A stretch of 64,000 nt of DNA from Cymbidium sinense (Eukaryota > Streptophyta > Magnoliopsida > Asparagales > Orchidaceae), in the NCBI GenBank assembly GCA_021442155.1, contig CM038214.1:56576514-56640513 (forward strand). The letters run 5' to 3'. Made by a program: the position numbers and the translations under genes. The notes beneath the pieces were generated by a model that ran no database searches, had not been told where the DNA came from, and worked only from the letters and a program-made list of their open reading frames with translations. Numbering within the stretch: position 1 is the first letter of the stretch; the number at the start of each line of letters is the position of its first letter. Positions 36,319 to 47,669 of the stretch are shown here, in pieces.

Positions 36319-39300
36319 TAGGTTTTATTTTTAAGTTTATTTTATTTTATTTAGGGTTTATGTTTAAGTTTTCATTTAGTTTATTTTAGGTTTAGGTTTT
36401 ATTTATTTTAGTTTAGTTTATTTTAGTTTAGGTTTAGGTTTACTTTTTTTTATTTTTAGTTTAGGTTCCTTTAGTTTAGTTTTAGGTTTTATTTTTAGTT
36501 TTATTTTTTGGTTTATGTTTTAATCAAGTTTTTATTTTATTTTATTTTATGTTTTTTTTTCTATTTTACATTTAGTTTTAATTTTATTAAAGCTTTTTAT
36601 TCTTAGCTTTAATTTATTTTTTAGTTTAGTTTAGGGTTTTCTTCATTTATTTTAGTTTCTTTTTATTTTTTATTTTTATTTATTTTTAGGTTTAATTTTA
36701 GGCTTTAGCTTAGGTTTTTATTTTGTTTTATTTTTTATTATATTTTGGTTTAGGTTTTTTTATTTATTTTATTTTTTTAGGTTTTAATTAGTTTAGGTTT
36801 AGGTTTTTAAGGTTTAGGGTTTAGGGTTTAGGGTTTAGGTTTAGGGTTTAGGGTTTAGGGTTATAGGACTTAGGATTTACAATTTAAGATTTAGTGTTTT
36901 TGGCTTTGGGCAGGGTTTTAGGTTTTATTTAGGGTTTAGGGCTTTAGTTTCTGTTTTTGGGGTTTAGGGTTTCTTTAGGTTTAGGGTTTTTAGGGTTTAG
37001 GGTTTGTTAGTTTAGGGTTTTAGGTTTTAGTTTTAATTTAGGAGGTTTAGGGTTTAGCATTTAGTGTTTAGGGTTTAGGATTTTTTTAGATTTATGGTTG
37101 TAGGTTTAGGGTGTAGTGTTTAAGGTTAGTTTTAGGGTTTAGGGTTTAAGGTTTAGTGTTTTTAAAAAAAAATTAAGTAAACCTCTAGGTTTAAATTTGT
37201 TTAATTTATTTATTTTATTTAAGTTGATTTTTTATTTTTATTTAGATTGGTTTATTTATTTTACGTTTATTTAGCTTAGTTTAGGTTTTCATTTTACTTT
37301 ATTTTTTACTTTAGGTTTAGGTTTATGTTTATTTTTTAGGTTAGTTTTATTTTTAATTTAGTTTTTTGGTTGAGGATTTATTATTTTTTTTAGGTTTAGG
37401 TTTTACATTTTATTTTCAATTTATTTTTAGGTTTTATTTTTTAGTTTAAGTTTAGGTTTATTTTTAGTTTAGTTTATTTTATTTAGTTTAGGGTTTAGGT
37501 TTAGTTTATTTTAGGTTTATGTTTTGGATTTATTTTTTTTAGTTTAGTTTATTTTACGTTGTTTATGTTAGGTTTAGCTTTTCTTTTTATTTTAGGGTTC
37601 AGGTTTTAGTTTTTATTTATTTTTAGGTTTATTTTTTTAAGTTTAGGTTTTTATTTAGTTTTTATTTTATTTTATTTTAGGTTTATTTAATTTTAATTTT
37701 AATTTTAAATTTTATTTTATTTAAGTTTTTTATTTTTAGGTTTATTTTATTTTTTAGTTTAGTCTAGGCATTTACATATTTTATTTGAGTTTAGTTTTTA
37801 CTTTTATTATTATTTTTTTAGGTTTAGGTTTAGGTTTAGGTTTAGGTTAGGTTTAGGTTTTAGATTAGGATTTTATTATATTCGGGTTTAGATTATTTAT
37901 TTATTTTTTTAAGTATTATTTAGTTTGGGTTTACGTTTTTAGGTTTTTAGGGTTTAGGGTTTAGGGCTTAGGGTTTAAGGTTTAGGGTTTAGGGATTAAA
38001 GTTTAGGGTTTAGGGTTTAGGGTTTAGGGTTTAGGGTTTGGGGTTTAGGGTTTAGGGTTGTAGGCTTTATGGTTTAGGGTTTAGGGTTTAGGGTTTAGGG
38101 TTTAGGGTTCTAGGGTTTATGGTTTAGGGTTTAGGGTTTATGGTTTAGGGTTTATTATTTAGAGCTTAGGGTTTAATGTTGAAGGGTTTATGTTTAGGGT
38201 TCTTTTATTTATTTTTATTTTTTAAAATTAAGTAAACTCATAGGTTTAGGTTTATTTAGTTTATTTTTTATTTATTTTAGTTTATTTTATTTTTTATTTT
38301 TATTTAGTTTAGTTTATTTATTTTTGGTTTATTTATTTTAGTTTATTTTTTTAGGTTTAGGTTTGGGTTTTGGTTTATTTTTTAGCTTAGTTTTATTTTT
38401 ATTTTAGATTTTAGGTTTAGGTTTAAGTTTAAGTTTTTATTTGATTTTTTTTTGTTTAGGTTTTAGGTTTTAATTTTAAGTTTATTTTTAAGTATAATTT
38501 TTCAGTTTAGGTTTAAGTTTATTTTTAGCTTATTTTATTTTATTTAGGGTTTAGGTTTAGGTTTTGGATTAGTTTATTTTAGGTTTAGATTTTATTTATT
38601 TTAGTTTAGTTTATTTTAATTTAGGTTTAGGTTTATTTTATTTTTATTTTAGGTTTAGGATTTTTTTTTAGTTTAGGTTTAGGTTCTATTTTTTATTTAT
38701 TTTTTGGTTTGTTTTTTAGGTTTAGGTTTTTATTTAGTTTTTAGGGTTGCAGGTTTAGGGTTTAGGGTTTTCTTTATCTGTTTTTATTTTTTTTAAAATT
38801 AAGTAAACTCATAGGTTTAGGTTTATTTAGTTTTTTTTTATTTTTTTCTTTTATTTAGTTTTATTTTTATTTTTATTTAGTTTAGTTTATTTATTTTAGG
38901 TTTATTTATTTTAGTTTATTTTTTAAGTTTGGGTTTAGATTTAAGTTTAAGTTTATTTTTTAGTCTAGTTTTATTTTTATTTTAGATTTTAGGTTTAGGT
39001 TTTAATTTTTATTTTTATATTTAGGATTAGGTTTATATATATTGGGTTAGGTTTTAGGTTTTCATTTTAGGTTTATTTTTAGATATTATATTTTAGTTTA
39101 GGTTTAGGTTTATTTTTAGCATATTTTATTTATTTAGTGCTTAGGTTTGGGTTTTAATCTAGTTTATTTTAGGTTTAGGTTTTATTTATTTTAGTTTAGT
39201 TTATTTTAATTTAGGTTTAGGTTTATTTTATTTTTATTTTAGGTTTAGGTTTTTATTTTTAATTTAGGGTTTATGTTTTATTTTTCATTTATTTCTAGGT

Positions 39301-39923
39301 TTAGGTTTTTATTTAGTTTTTATTTTATTTTATTTATGGTTTATTTTATTTTAATTTTAGGTTTAGTTTTTATTTTATTTAGATTTTTTTATTTTTTTAG
39401 TTTAGTTTAGGTTTTTATTGATTTTATTTTAGTTTAGTTTTTATTTTTTATTTTATTTTCTTTTTAGGTTTACGGTTTAGGTTTAGGTTTATGTTTTAGT
39501 TTAGGTTTTTATTTTTGTTTATTTTTTATTTTTATTTTCTGTTAGGTTGTTTTAATTATTTTAATTTTAGGTTTTATTAAGTTTAAGTTTAGCTTTTTAG
39601 CTTTTTAGTGTTTAGGGTTTAGGGTTAGTTGAGGGTTTAAGGTTTAGGGTTAGTTGAGGGTTTAAGGTTTAGGGTAAGTTGAGGGTTTAGGGTTTGGGGT
39701 TTAGGGTTTAGGGTTTAGGGTTTAGGGTTTAGGCTTTAGGCTTTAGGGTTTAGGTTTTAGGGTTTAGTGTTTAGGGTTTTAGGGTTTAGGGTTTAGGTTT
39801 TAGGGTTTAGGGTTTTCGGTATTTAGGGTTTTGGGTTTACGGTTTAGGGTTTAGGGTTTAGGGTTTAGGGCTTAGGTTTTAGGTGTAGGGTTCAAGTTTT
39901 AGTTTAGGGTTTAGAGTTGTTGG
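36319..39923 (+). repeat. Telomere-like satellite with best-preserved TTTAGGG runs
   Basis: The cycle of TTTA-rich part, TTTAGGG-rich part and junction (37170-37189, 38225-38244, 38796-38814) is repeated. The units after the 38225 and 38796 junctions are close relatives over about 550 bp (both AAATTAAGTAAACTCATAGG, then the same phrase order), a recent local tandem duplication. The longest clean TTTAGGG runs of the window lie at about 38000-38110 and 39690-39730. At 39610-39680 a GGGTTAGTTGAGGGTTTAAG phrase is tandemly repeated three times with about 35-bp spacing. Confidence 0.88.
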
Positions 39924-40412
39924 TTTTTTTTTAACAGAGAACAAATTCATATTCAATATTTCTTCTTTTCAATTTCATCAACCAAGTAACGCACCAAGTT
40001 TTCTAAGACACAAGTGACGGCTTAGATAAAAAATGAGCACGTATAGAGCAAATTGAAAACCCTAAGTAGCTAGAACCATCTCTTCTGTAAGCACACAGTT
40101 CCATAAGCAGCTGATCAGATTAGCCATTTTTCAATTTCTCCAGTTCCCATCAGAACCATCCCAGCCTCTCGAGTAGCGGGATCCACCATCATATCCCCGA
40201 TCTCTCCCTCCGCCATCACCATGGTTGTAATTTTTATTGCTCTTCCCACCTCCATAACTGCCACTTCTCCGGCCACCACCTCCATATGTACCAACACCTC
40301 CAAATCCCCCACCACCACTACAATAACCACTGCCTCCACCTTCACCTCCACCACCAGATCTAGACTGAGCATTCTTGATGGTGATATTTCTAGTGTCAAG
40401 ATTCTGCCAATT
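39924..40412 (-). pseudogene. GRP 3'-end fragment, copy 5: uninterrupted frame
   Basis: Best copy. The minus-strand frame from about 40410 down to a TGA at 40131-40133 is open for about 93 codons. It begins with NWQNLDTRNITIKNAQSRSG, the end of the RRM (family consensus ELDGRNITVNEAQSR), continues with a glycine-rich domain (GGGGFGGVGTYGGGGRRSG, then GGGRDRGYDGGSRYSRG) and ends SDGNWRN. The presumed 3' UTR runs to a T-run at 39924-39932. Only the last RRM residues remain: RNP1, RNP2, start codon and promoter are missing, so it is a truncated relic in spite of its open frame. It shows the ancestor was a GRP7/GRP8-like RNA-binding protein. Right edge: GCCAATTCT runs straight into TTAGGGTTTAGG. 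Confidence 0.88.
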
Positions 40413-41489
40413 CTTAGGGTTTAGGTTTAAGTTTATTAGGTTGAAGGGTTTAGGTTTCCTTTTTAATTTATTTAGTTACTTTAGGTTCAAGTTTAGGGTT
40501 TGGGTTTTAGGCATAGGGTTTAAGGTTAAGGTTTAGGGTTTAGGGTTTAGGGCTTAGGGTGTAGGGTTTAGGATTTTAGGGTTTATGCTTTTAGGGTTTA
40601 GGTTAAGGATTAGGGTTCAGAGTTTAGGGTTTAGGGTTTAGGGTAGGGTTTAGGTTTAGGGTTGTAGGTTTAAGGTTTAGGGTTTAGGGTTAGTTTTAAG
40701 GTTTAGGGTTTAGTGTTTAGGGTTTAGGATTTAGGGTTCAGGTTTTTTTTTTCTTTAAATTAAGTAAATCGGTAGGTTTAGGTTTATTTAGTTTATTTAG
40801 TTTGTTTTTTATTTAATTTAATTTAATTTATTTTTTCTTTTTATTTAGCTTTATTTTTTTTATTTCTCTTTAGTTTATTTATTTTAGTATAGGTTTTTTA
40901 TTTTAGTTTATTTTTTTACGTTTAGGTTTAGGTTTAGGTTTATTTTTTAGTTGAGTTTTGTTTTTATTTTACTTTTTAGGTTTAGGTTTTATTTTTTATT
41001 TTTTGGTTTAGGTTAAGGTTTTTATTTTATTTCTTTAGGTTTAGGTTTTAGGATTTCATTTTAGGTTTATTTTTAGGTTTTATTTTTTAGTTTAAGTTTA
41101 GGTTTATTTTTTGTTTATTTTATTTTATTTAGTTTAGGTTTAGGTTTAGGTTTAGGTTTTATATATTTTAGTTTCGATTTAAGTTTATTTAATTTTATTT
41201 ATTTTATTATTATTTTTGGTTTTGTTTTTTTTAGTTTAGGGTTTAGGTTTTCTTTTTTATTTATTTTTATGTTTTATTTTTAGGTATATTTTTTAGGTTT
41301 AGGTTTTTATTTAGTTCTTATTTTATTTTATTTTAGGTTTATTTTATTTTTATTTTATTTAGGTTTTTATTCTTAGCTTTATTTTAATAATTTAATTTAG
41401 TTTAGGTTTTAATTTATTTTGTTTTAGTTTATTTTATTTTATTTTTAGGTTTAAGTTTAGGTTTTAGTTTAGGTTTTTATTTTATTTTA
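40413..41489 (+). repeat. Telomere-like satellite
   Basis: TTTAGTTACTTTAGG marker near 40470, TTTAGGG-rich part to 40740, junction AAATTAAGTAAATCGGTAGG at 40757-40776, then TTTA-rich part. It is cut at about 41489 by Tat pol sequence of block B. Non-coding. Confidence 0.87.
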
Positions 41490-42330
41490 CAATCAAATAT
41501 TTGACGAACTCATTCATCATCAAGTCGAGTGCTATGTCGATGATCTCATTATCAAAAGTAGAGAAAAGGAAGGCGATCTCTTTGACTTGAAGTAGTTTTC
41601 GAATTGTTAAGACAATTTAACCTCAAAATGAACCCCCTAAAGTGTGCATTTGGTGTAGCTTCAGGGAAATTCCTTGGGTTTACTATCTAACACCAGGGAA
41701 TTGAAATCAATCAGGAGAAGATCAAGGTGATATTAGAAATGCCACCCCCTAAAAGTTTAACTCAACTCAGATCATTTTGAGGGTGGTTGGCATATCTAAG
41801 ACTCTTTATATCCAACCTATCGAGAATATGTCAGCCATTCTCAACACTTGTCAAAAAGGATGCCAAGTTCAAGTGGGATGATAAGTGTGAGCATGCCTTC
41901 AAAGGCATCAAGCAATACCTGATGGTGCCGCCGATTCTAGCAATCCCTATCTTGGGCAAGCTGGTCATACTTTACATTACTGCATTCGATGACTCCATTG
42001 GTGCTTTATTGACCCAAGCTAATGACAAAGGGAAGGAAAATGCTCTCTAGTACCTCAACCATTGTCTAACCCCCGCTGAGGCTAATTATCCACCCATTGA
42101 GAAGCATTGACTAACTTTAATCTTTGCATCCCAAAAGCTGTAGCACTACGTGCTTCCTCATAAGCTGAACTTAATCTCTAAGATCAATCCACTACAATAT
42201 CTCATGACATAGTCGACGCTATCCAAATGGTTGGCATGACTGTCCATGATCCTCTCTCCGTTTGACATTACCTTCGTACCGCATTATGTGATGAAAGGAC
42301 AAGCACTAGTAGATTTCTTAGTAGGACACC
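41490..42330 (+). pseudogene. RT 3' part and classical RNase H relic, Tat copy B
   Basis: Begins abruptly inside RT: FDELIHHQVECYVDDLIIKS with the YVDD catalytic box at 41533-41544, so the 5' two thirds of the element are absent. After a stop, VASGKFLGFT (41663) and ILEMPPPKSLTQL (41734) lead into the open part 41787-42050: LFISNLSRICQPFSTLVKK, WDDKCEHAFKGIKQYL, LVILYITAFDDSIGALLTQ. This is the same domain as 23939-24349, with its own substitutions. As in copy A, the first RNase H Asp region is altered (LYITAFD). Later stops at 42048, 42110 and 42139. Confidence 0.83.
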
Positions 42331-42870
42331 CACTTTTTGATGAACAAATCACCGCTGCGAGATGTACTTTCATGGTGTGGCTTCCTCTCATAGAGGAGAA
42401 AAACCACAATCTATTATTCTAGGAAAAGCAGGGGTAGGAATATTTCTCTTAACACCATACCATGATGTGATGAGATTCTCATATCATCTGTCCAATCCTT
42501 ACACTAGCAATGAAGCCGAATATGAGGCTCTTATTTCCATTCTAGAGTTAGCCGTTACTCTATGCATCCAAAACATCAACATCTTTGGGGATTCTGAACT
42601 AATTATCAACCAAATCGTTGGGTCCTATAAGGTTGTAAAGCCCAAGCTCCATCACTACCATAAGTACACCTTCGAGTTGTTGACCTAAATCCTAGAGGTT
42701 ATCATTTATAAGATTCCGCATGGAGCGAATGCCATAGGGTATGCTTTAGCCAAGCTTGATAAAGAGTTGGCATGTCCGGAGGATGAGTCCATATCAATAA
42801 AGGTCCAAAATAGACAAGTCTTATCCCTTATTGATATTGAACTCATCAAAAAAGTAATCTCTTGAATGCA
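42331..42870 (+). pseudogene. Archaeal-type RNase H (aRH) relic, Tat copy B
   Basis: Open for 108 codons at 42362-42688 and readable to about 42860. Order: MYFHGVASSHRG (first catalytic position, normally Asp, is His here), KAGVGIFLLTPYHDVMRFSY, NEAEYEALISILELAVTL with the catalytic Glu, IFGDSELIINQIVGSYKVVK with the catalytic Asp, YHKYTFELL, then GANAIGYALAKL, where the last Asp (usually ADALAKL) is lost. Two of four metal ligands are therefore gone. This domain between RNase H and integrase is diagnostic of the Tat lineage and is the clearest lineage marker in the window. Confidence 0.85.
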
Positions 42871-43868
42871 AGGTTTCCATTACCAAGAAGGATGAGGAGT
42901 TAGATTGGAGGCAACCATTCATGGATTACCTAAATAAAGGCAAACTACCTCAAGAGAAGTCCCAAGCCCATTAAATGAAGCAGAGAGAACTTTCCTATGC
43001 TCATGTGGATGGTGTCTTGTACCGACAGTCTTTCGATCATATATGGTTACCATATTTAGACAAGCAAAAAGCCCATAAGATCATGACCGAGGTACACTCA
43101 AGATTATGTGGAGCCAACCAATTTGGTCTGAAGATGAAAGACAAATCAAGAGACTAGGATACTTGTCGATGATCAAAGATTGCATGGATATGACTAGGTG
43201 ATCCCACCAATGTCAAATACATTGTGTGGTCCTACACCAACCACCCAACATTCGACATCCTACATCACCCTCATGGCCATTTGAGTGTTGGGGTACCAAC
43301 ATTGCGGTCAGATTGATCCTCCTTCTTCCAAGGATCAGTTCATCTTAACTGCTATTGGCTACTTTTCCAAATGGGTGAAGGAGATTCTGCTCAGAGAGGT
43401 CACAGCTCAGCATGTGCTCTAGTTTTTAGGAACCATATCATATATTGATTTAGAGTGCCTCAATGAATTATATCTAATAATGGTACTGCATTGAAGAGCA
43501 CCGAGATCAACAACTTTGCCCAGAGTCACAGCATAGATTAGAGATATTCTACCATCAACTACCTGAGGGCAAACAGCTTAGGAGAAGCCTTCAACAAAAC
43601 TCTAATCTAAATACTAAAGAAGACACTAAACAATAATAAGTGATAGTGGCATGCACAATTAGTTGAAGCTTTATGAGCCTACCACACCATATATAAAACT
43701 CCAACTCAATCAACTCTTTTGTCCTTAGTATATGAGTCCAAAGCCGTTCTACCATTAGAAGTCAAATTCCCATCAGTATGGATAGTTGTGGGTAGCAAGA
43801 TCACAATAGAAAAGAATGTCAAGTTGTAGTTAGAAGAGCTCGAAGGTTTGGAGGAGAGATTCTTACGG
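42871..43868 (+). pseudogene. Integrase relic, Tat copy B (C-terminus deleted)
   Basis: HVDGVLYRQSFDHIWLPYLD (43000) and EVHSRLCGANQFGLKM (43089) form the zinc-binding region. The core is broken but readable: IDPPSSKDQF near 43312, GYFSKWVKEILLREVT (43348), IMVLH/SDNG-equivalent near 43480, and LVYESKAVLPLEVKFPS near 43725. Numerous stops. Compared with copy A, the C-terminal part is missing: at 43862 the sequence jumps from GCTACTCT-adjacent integrase DNA directly to the 3' tail, using the shared word GGGCTACTCT that in copy A sits near 26516, a deletion of about 470 bp. Confidence 0.8.
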
Positions 43869-45600
43869 GCTACTCTGAGTTGATATAACACCCCAAGCGA
43901 CACTAACTCAATGCCTGCTCTAGGTTGGGCTGACGTGCTACCTACTAGTGTGTCATCCCAGTGGTCTTCTTGATTTGGAGGATGTAAGTATGCTACGCTT
44001 TCTTTCTTTACTTGGTCACTGCACATCGATGAGCACCTTGCTAGTTTGGTAGGCCTTACTACATAGCCGGTAAGCTACCTCATGTTGGCTTTGTTTAAGA
44101 GGATGTGAGTCTGATATGCTTCCAACTTGGATTAGCCTTTGTACATTGACTAGATGAAGTCTATTTGAGGTTTAGGATAAGTCCCTTAGTGGGTCCCTCT
44201 CTTTTGACTGCTTCAACTCTGGGTCCAGTCCTTCCCCGGGGCTCCCCACTTAGTAGTCGCTCTAAGTCAGATAGCATGTGCCCCGCCGATAATATACTAT
44301 CCCGATGATCAGTTTCACTCAAAAAGTTGTAAGTCTACATGCTTTCTTTCCAGGTTGATTGTTGCACATCGACAGGTACCTTAGGTTGGTTGGTTCTCAT
44401 TGTGCTGATGGATACACCACTCATGCAGATGTAAGTTTACTATACTTTCTCCTTGAGTTATCCATCGTACACCTAAAGGCTTTCTTTTTTGGGGCTCAAG
44501 ATAAGACCCCTAGCAGCACCTACCTTGTGGGCACTATATTTGGATTACAACCTTTGCGATCCAATTTTGACACTACCCAGGTTACTATCAGATACTATTT
44601 ACCTTTTCTAGTAACCACCCCTATGGTTGGAGAATCGGTCCTATGGATGTGCAGATTCTCCCTTGGTCCAGTAAATCTGAGATAAGTCAAGGCCGACATA
44701 GCCCCTTATCATTGTGGTCCCTCACACACCAACACGATCCATGCAAACATATAAATAAAATATATATTCACTTATGGATTAGGAAGACACTCATAGTGGT
44801 ACCTTTTCCCAAGCAGGTATCCTATCTTTAGGGCAGTGTCAGAAAAACTCCCTATAGGAATCGCCTAACTCTTGAGTTGATATAAGTCCCCAATGGCATT
44901 CACTCAGTAGTCACCCCTAAGTCAACTTTGATTTGTTGTGCTACCAACAGGTCACCCCAATGGTTGTTCCCTACTTTAGAAGATGTAAGTCTACTATGCC
45001 ATCTTCCTAACACAGCCGTTGCACACCAAAAGGCAACCCCTTAGGTTGGCTAGCCCTTCCCCATGGCCAGTAGACTATCCCTTTATATTTATAAATTTGA
45101 GATAGGACAAGTCCAATATAGCCCCCTCTCAGTGGGTCCATTGCACACCAACATAGTCCATAAACTAAATCTATCAAATTTATTGAGCTCATATCCCCAG
45201 CGAATATGCCCTCAATTTAAAATCAAACTAAACCAAACAAGCCATATCAAATCACATGAAATTAAAATAAAATTAATCCTAACTACTTTTGAGTTGACAT
45301 AAGTCCCCAGCGGCATTCACTCAGTGGTCACCCTAAGTTAGGTTCTATTTGTTATGCATCCAATAGGTCACCCTAACGGTTGTTCCTCACTTTGGAAGAC
45401 ATAAGTATGCTATGCCTTCTTCTTAGCACGGTCGTTGCACACTAAAAGGCATTCCCATAGGTTGGTTAGCTCTACCCCATAGCCGGTAGACTATCCTTTT
45501 TGATTTGTAAACTTAAGGTAGGTCAAGGCTGATATAGTTCTTTCTTAGTGGGTCCATTCCATACTGATAGGGTCCATACATTAACTAAGATTAAATTAAA
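43869..45600 (+). repeat. 3' tail tandem repeats of Tat copy B, period about 400 bp
   Basis: Degenerate units starting with GAGTTGATATAAGTCCCCA at about 43880, 44873 and 45291 (also weaker near 44490). Each continues with GGCATTCACTCAGTGGTCACC, TAGGTCACCCCAATGGTTGT, GAAGATGTAAGTATGCTATGC and TTGCACACCAAAAGGCA, then a second half with GGTCAAGGCTGATATAGC and AGTGGGTCCATTGCACACCA. Non-coding; open frames at 44359-44685 and 43706-44026 show no domain. Long tandem repeats between integrase and 3' LTR are typical of Tat elements. The first unit is shared with block A. Confidence 0.7.
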
Positions 45601-46110
45601 CCCAATCTGATTTTCCCCAATGGCGTTAAATCACACCCTTCTCCCTAGTGGAGACCCAAATCATATATAAATAATTCAAGAAAAAAAATCAAATTCAAAA
45701 TTAACCTCTCAAGGGGAGAAAAATTAAACCAAATCCCCCAGTAGAGTCTAAATCAAAGAAGTCCAACCAAACACTTATCCCCAGTGGATACATCTCCAAA
45801 CCAATCTATGAAATCAAACTCAAATCCCAATCCCTAGTGGATAAATCAAATTTGCTTCTCTAGTGGAAGGTTCATATACCCGATCCCCAGTGGACTCGAG
45901 CCCATATCTCTAGTAGATATGCCTCGACATCAATTAAAATAAAATAAATTAAATTTGTTTCGATCTTAATCCCTAGTGGATTATATATTCTTATCCCCAG
46001 CAGATCTTCTTTCCACAAATCATATAATCAAATCAAATTCAAACCCTATCCCCAGCAGATTTTCTTCTTTTATGCCCTCGACGTAGACCCCTCACATTTC
46101 ATGTCCAATG
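45601..46110 (+). repeat. Dispersed short repeats of TCCCCAGTGGAT
   Basis: About eleven variants of ATCCCCAGTGGAT (also ATCCCTAGTGGAT and ATCCCCAGCAGAT) occur every 25-80 bp, near 45622, 45650, 45730, 45780, 45828, 45855, 45880, 45905, 45966, 45996 and 46050, separated by AATCAAATCAAA-like spacers. The core is related to CCCCAGTGGC in the preceding tail repeats, so this may be an expanded fragment of that unit. No coding. Confidence 0.65.
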
Positions 46111-47669
46111 CATGTTTGATCCCCTATCAGATCTCCCTTCATGTCCTTGACATGGAATTCTCATCAAATCTTATTTCTTTTCTTCTGCACACCTTTAATA
46201 CTTCAACCAAAAGCATAGCAATGTATTCGTTCAAATTACATCATCTTAACATTGTAATCAACACTATATGATTTGATAAGGTGCAAGCTCAAACTAATTA
46301 TACAATATCATGCTAATCATATTATAGTGTGAATTAACAAACTAATTATATTATAATATATGATGTTATATTATAATTTTTTATAATATAATATATTATC
46401 TAACATCACACATCATTAGAATCACTTAAAAGGAACAAATAATAAAATATAAATAATGTTCATTCTTGAGGTAAAATTGTTGTTTTTTTATTAGAAATGG
46501 TACAAAATAGTATAGTTTGGTATTTTTTTCTTGGTGTGTGCCGTGGATTTGGCCAAATTCTTCCATCTCAGCCTTCAAATTAACATTTTTGTAAGTTTTG
46601 ACCCAATGTATTATAACAAAAGTAAAACATACTAAAATGTACAATAACATTTAGTAACACACCACCACATTCATATATATGTGAAGTTATATTGGTATGT
46701 ACATTATCTTTTAATATGCTTTCATATAATATGTTATCTTAAATTAGACCTTAAAATGAATCACTTTAAGCAAAAAATTTATAAAATTTGCTTGAAAAAT
46801 GAACATTTATTTTGGATGCAAAATTCCATTCTTTTGATTAAATTTCACACCATAGCACACCCCTAATGATGTTCCCTAAAGATTACCTTAAATTTGGCCA
46901 AATCCCATAATCTCAGCCTATAAATCAGTATTTTTATGAATTATATGAGTACATACTCTACTACATCATACTATAACAAACTAAAATATGCTAAACACAA
47001 GTAGTAATACATAATTGTATGCTATAATGCATGATGCTACACTATATTATGGCATCCTATATTATAATACACTATAACATATTATATTATATTATATTGC
47101 ATATCACAACACAAGGGATTGCTTAAGATAAAAATATCATAAAATTAGTCTAAATAATAAAAGACAATATATTTTAGTCATATCACTTACATATTTTAAA
47201 TGGAAATAATATATTATGATGCCATGCTCTACCTATTATGAATTTGGACAAATTCCACCATTTTGAAGTCTAAATCAACAATTTTATAAATAATGCTAAT
47301 GTAGGCTCGACTGCATGATTGTAAAATACTAAAAGAATTTAAAATATGCAAAATAATATATTATGATATACGATACTATACTATGCTACAACATATAATA
47401 TTTATTTTGAATATAAAATCTTACTTTTTAGACTACAAGTGGTGTAGCACGCCTTTAGTACTACAACCTAATTCCCACTTCAAATTTAATAAATTTCATC
47501 ATCTAATTTATTAAATTAATATTTTTATGATTTATATTTATATAGACTATAGGGCATAGTACCATAATATACTAAAACATTTCAAAATAGTATAGCATCC
47601 AAAAACACATCACTACATGCTCAAATATATGTTGCTGCATTATACTATAATATATGGTATTATAATATG
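46111..47669 (+). repeat. AT-rich tandem repeat, about four units
   Basis: Extremely AT-rich DNA. Units share TTTGGCCAAATTCCATCATCT-like, AATCAGTATTTTTATGAATT-like and ATACTATAACAAACTAAAAT-like words. Unit cores start near 46551, 46896, 47246 and 47491 (spacing about 345, 350 and 245). Between cores lie TATAATATATTAT-type near-palindromes (46310-46400, 47035-47100). No coding. This may be the outermost tail or LTR of the Tat element or an unrelated AT satellite; it ends where TTTAGGG repeats resume. Confidence 0.65.

Noticed and set aside
44359..44685. 108-codon open frame in the Tat tail
   Set aside because: Falls within the tandem repeats; other units do not keep the frame, and there is no domain.
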